Positions 63,027-64,000 of a DNA stretch of 64,000 bases are shown here, piece after piece. The DNA lies in assembly GCF_001679785.1 (NCBI RefSeq), contig NZ_CP016286.1, positions 4,722,501 to 4,786,500 of the forward strand, in the 5' to 3' direction. The notes beneath the pieces were generated by a model that was not told the origin of the DNA, ran no database searches, and was given only the letters and a program-made list of their open reading frames with translations. A program made the translations under genes and the position numbers. The stretch is from Rhizobium leguminosarum (GTDB taxonomy: Bacteria; Pseudomonadota; Alphaproteobacteria; Rhizobiales; Rhizobiaceae). Within the stretch, counting starts at the first letter, position 1. Each line of letters begins with the position of its first letter.

Positions 63027-64000
63027 CCGCTTGCTGCTCCAGCGGCTGTGGATCATCACCCATCCTCTGCAGCAGCCACTTCTGGATGATCGGTACATCG
63101 GCATCGCCGAGGTCATGACCACCGGAGATGACGTCGGAATCGACGGTGGCGCCCGAACTCTTCAGCCTTTCCTCCAGCTCGCTCGCATATTTGCCGTAGG
63201 CATCCGTCTTGCCGCTGATGACGAGCAGGTCGGTGCCCTTCAGATCGGCATGCGGATAGTCGCTGAGAACCGGCATGGAGCGCAGCAGCACCGCCTTGTG
63301 AACAAGGTTCGGGTGCAGGTAGAGCAGAGAGTTCAAGAGGTTGGCGCCGTTGGAATAGCCGACATAGACCACCTTCTTGGGATCGAGGCCGTAGGATTTG
63401 ACAGCGCCTTCGATGAAGGCCGCGAAGGCTTCGGCCTCAGTCTTGATGTCGTTCTGATCGAAGGAGAAGGGTGTAATGCGCTTGTACCAGCGCGGAAAAC
63501 CCTCTTCCGTCGCGCGCCCTCGCACGCCCATCAGGGTTGCTCGAGGCGCCGCCTTGTTCAGGAGCGGCATTAGCGTCGTCTCATTGCCGCCCGAGCCGTG
63601 GAGGAGCACGAAGACGCTGCCGTCGGGATTCGGCGGCGTATAGAAGCGATGGACGAACGGCAGTTCGCGGTAGTTGATGCGGGGCTGGCCGGGCATCGAA
63701 AACTGCGGCAGAATCACCTTCAGGTCGTCGAGATTGGTGATTGTTTCCGGCGGCGCGAAGAGCTTGGTGCCGAGGGATGCATGCTCTTCGTCAACAGTCA
63801 TGCCGGGCTTGTCGGTTGCAAGCTCCACCAACGTGCCGCCAGGCTCGCGGGCATAGAGCGAGCGAAAATACTTGCGGTCGTGCATGTTGGTCGGCGACGC
63901 ATCGGTCGTCTCCAGCGCCTTGGATACCGAACGCAGCGCGTCCTCATCAGGGGCCCGGAAGGCGACGTGATCGACCGTGCCGGTGCCTGGCGCGCCGGAC
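62992..64000 (-). CDS. Ring-cleaving dioxygenase (MhqO-like) fused to hydrolase (MhqD-like), 5' end outside window
   Basis: The open frame continues past the ATG at 63885 to the window edge, so the N-terminus is missing. The visible start, VDHVAFRAPDEDALRSVSK and YFRSLYAREPGGTLVELATD, is the C-terminus of a VOC-fold MhqO-type dioxygenase. Then comes an alpha/beta-hydrolase of the MhqD type: FVLLHGSGGNETTLM, nucleophile VYVGYSNGAN, and late GGHDLGDADV. In Bacillus, mhqO and mhqD are separate genes for quinone detoxification; here they are one protein. It overlaps the EamA transporter gene at their 3' ends. Confidence 0.82.
   Translation of the reverse strand, partial: SGAPGTGTVDHVAFRAPDEDALRSVSKALETTDASPTNMHDRKYFRSLYAREPGGTLVELATDKPGMTVDEEHASLGTKLFAPPETITNLDDLKVILPQFSMPGQPRINYRELPFVHRFYTPPNPDGSVFVLLHGSGGNETTLMPLLNKAAPRATLMGVRGRATEEGFPRWYKRITPFSFDQNDIKTEAEAFAAFIEGAVKSYGLDPKKVVYVGYSNGANLLNSLLYLHPNLVHKAVLLRSMPVLSDYPHADLKGTDLLVISGKTDAYGKYASELEERLKSSGATVDSDVISGGHDLGDADVPIIQKWLLQRMGDDPQPLEQQAVKPARETSGQP

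Noticed and set aside
1..64000. CRISPR arrays, rRNA genes, riboswitches
   Set aside because: No regularly spaced repeats, rRNA sequence or recognisable riboswitch core was seen by eye.

Overview
This window reads as chromosomal DNA of a Rhizobium-type alphaproteobacterium, probably of the R. leguminosarum/R. etli group. The evidence is G+C-rich coding sequence, the alphaproteobacterial order murA - DUF2948 - hisD - UPF0262 - small phosphatase - infA - maf - yacG - tRNA-Phe, a DUF982 protein, many rhizobial dispersed palindromes, and large blocks of ABC-transporter/polyol catabolism genes. Species assignment is inference; no database search was possible.

Layout: (1) 0-16.6 kb, mixed housekeeping and regulation: a MarR regulator cut by the window edge, a GFA-family protein, a SnoaL-like protein, a TetR/MFS pair, a 1173-residue hybrid histidine kinase with a transporter-like N-terminus, mscL, an aminotransferase, galE, a GGDEF-EAL protein broken by a frameshift, a 3-hydroxyisobutyryl-CoA hydrolase, a UvrD-type helicase, a small lipoprotein and a BON protein. 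(2) 16.6-19 kb, a small region that looks less G+C-rich: a PadR regulator overlapping a bacterial sugar transferase that is split at a six-C run. (3) 19-25.5 kb, the conserved core block bounded by tRNA-Thr and tRNA-Phe, in which yacG sits between mirror-image composite repeats. (4) 25.5-33 kb, an AraC-regulated ribose-type ABC transporter with an L-arabinose-isomerase-like enzyme, flanked by two direct copies of a repeat of about 130 bp.

(5) 33-44.9 kb, a divergent polyol cluster: a leftward MalFGK-type ABC operon ending in an SDR, and a rightward set with a ketose 3-epimerase, a ROK regulator, a PfkB kinase, a GatZ/KbaZ-like protein, a ribitol-dehydrogenase-like SDR and a galactitol-dehydrogenase-like SDR. 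This is the gene set expected for galactitol and D-altritol use through L-tagatose/L-sorbose and D-tagatose 6-phosphate. (6) 44.9-51.8 kb, a second catabolic operon preceded by two LacI-type operators 54 bp apart and followed by a LacI repressor: class I aldolase, Gfo/Idh/MocA oxidoreductase, D-lyxose-isomerase-like cupin, PfkB kinase, a frameshifted sorbitol-dehydrogenase-like SDR and a zinc alcohol dehydrogenase. I cannot match this operon to a pathway I know and consider it the best candidate for undescribed metabolism.

(7) 52-57.2 kb, a surface-polysaccharide-like group (alpha/beta hydrolase, beta-helix protein, acyltransferase, O-antigen polymerase/ligase-like protein, secreted SGNH hydrolase). 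(8) 57.4-64 kb, two convergent ku genes with a decayed ligD fragment between them, then an OsmC protein, an FAD/NAD(P)-binding protein, an EamA transporter and a dioxygenase-hydrolase fusion cut by the window edge.

Three genes carry single-base frameshifts, two of them in G/C runs. Each is either a recent mutation or a sequencing error, and read-level data would decide. No rRNA, CRISPR array, integrase or complete insertion sequence was seen.
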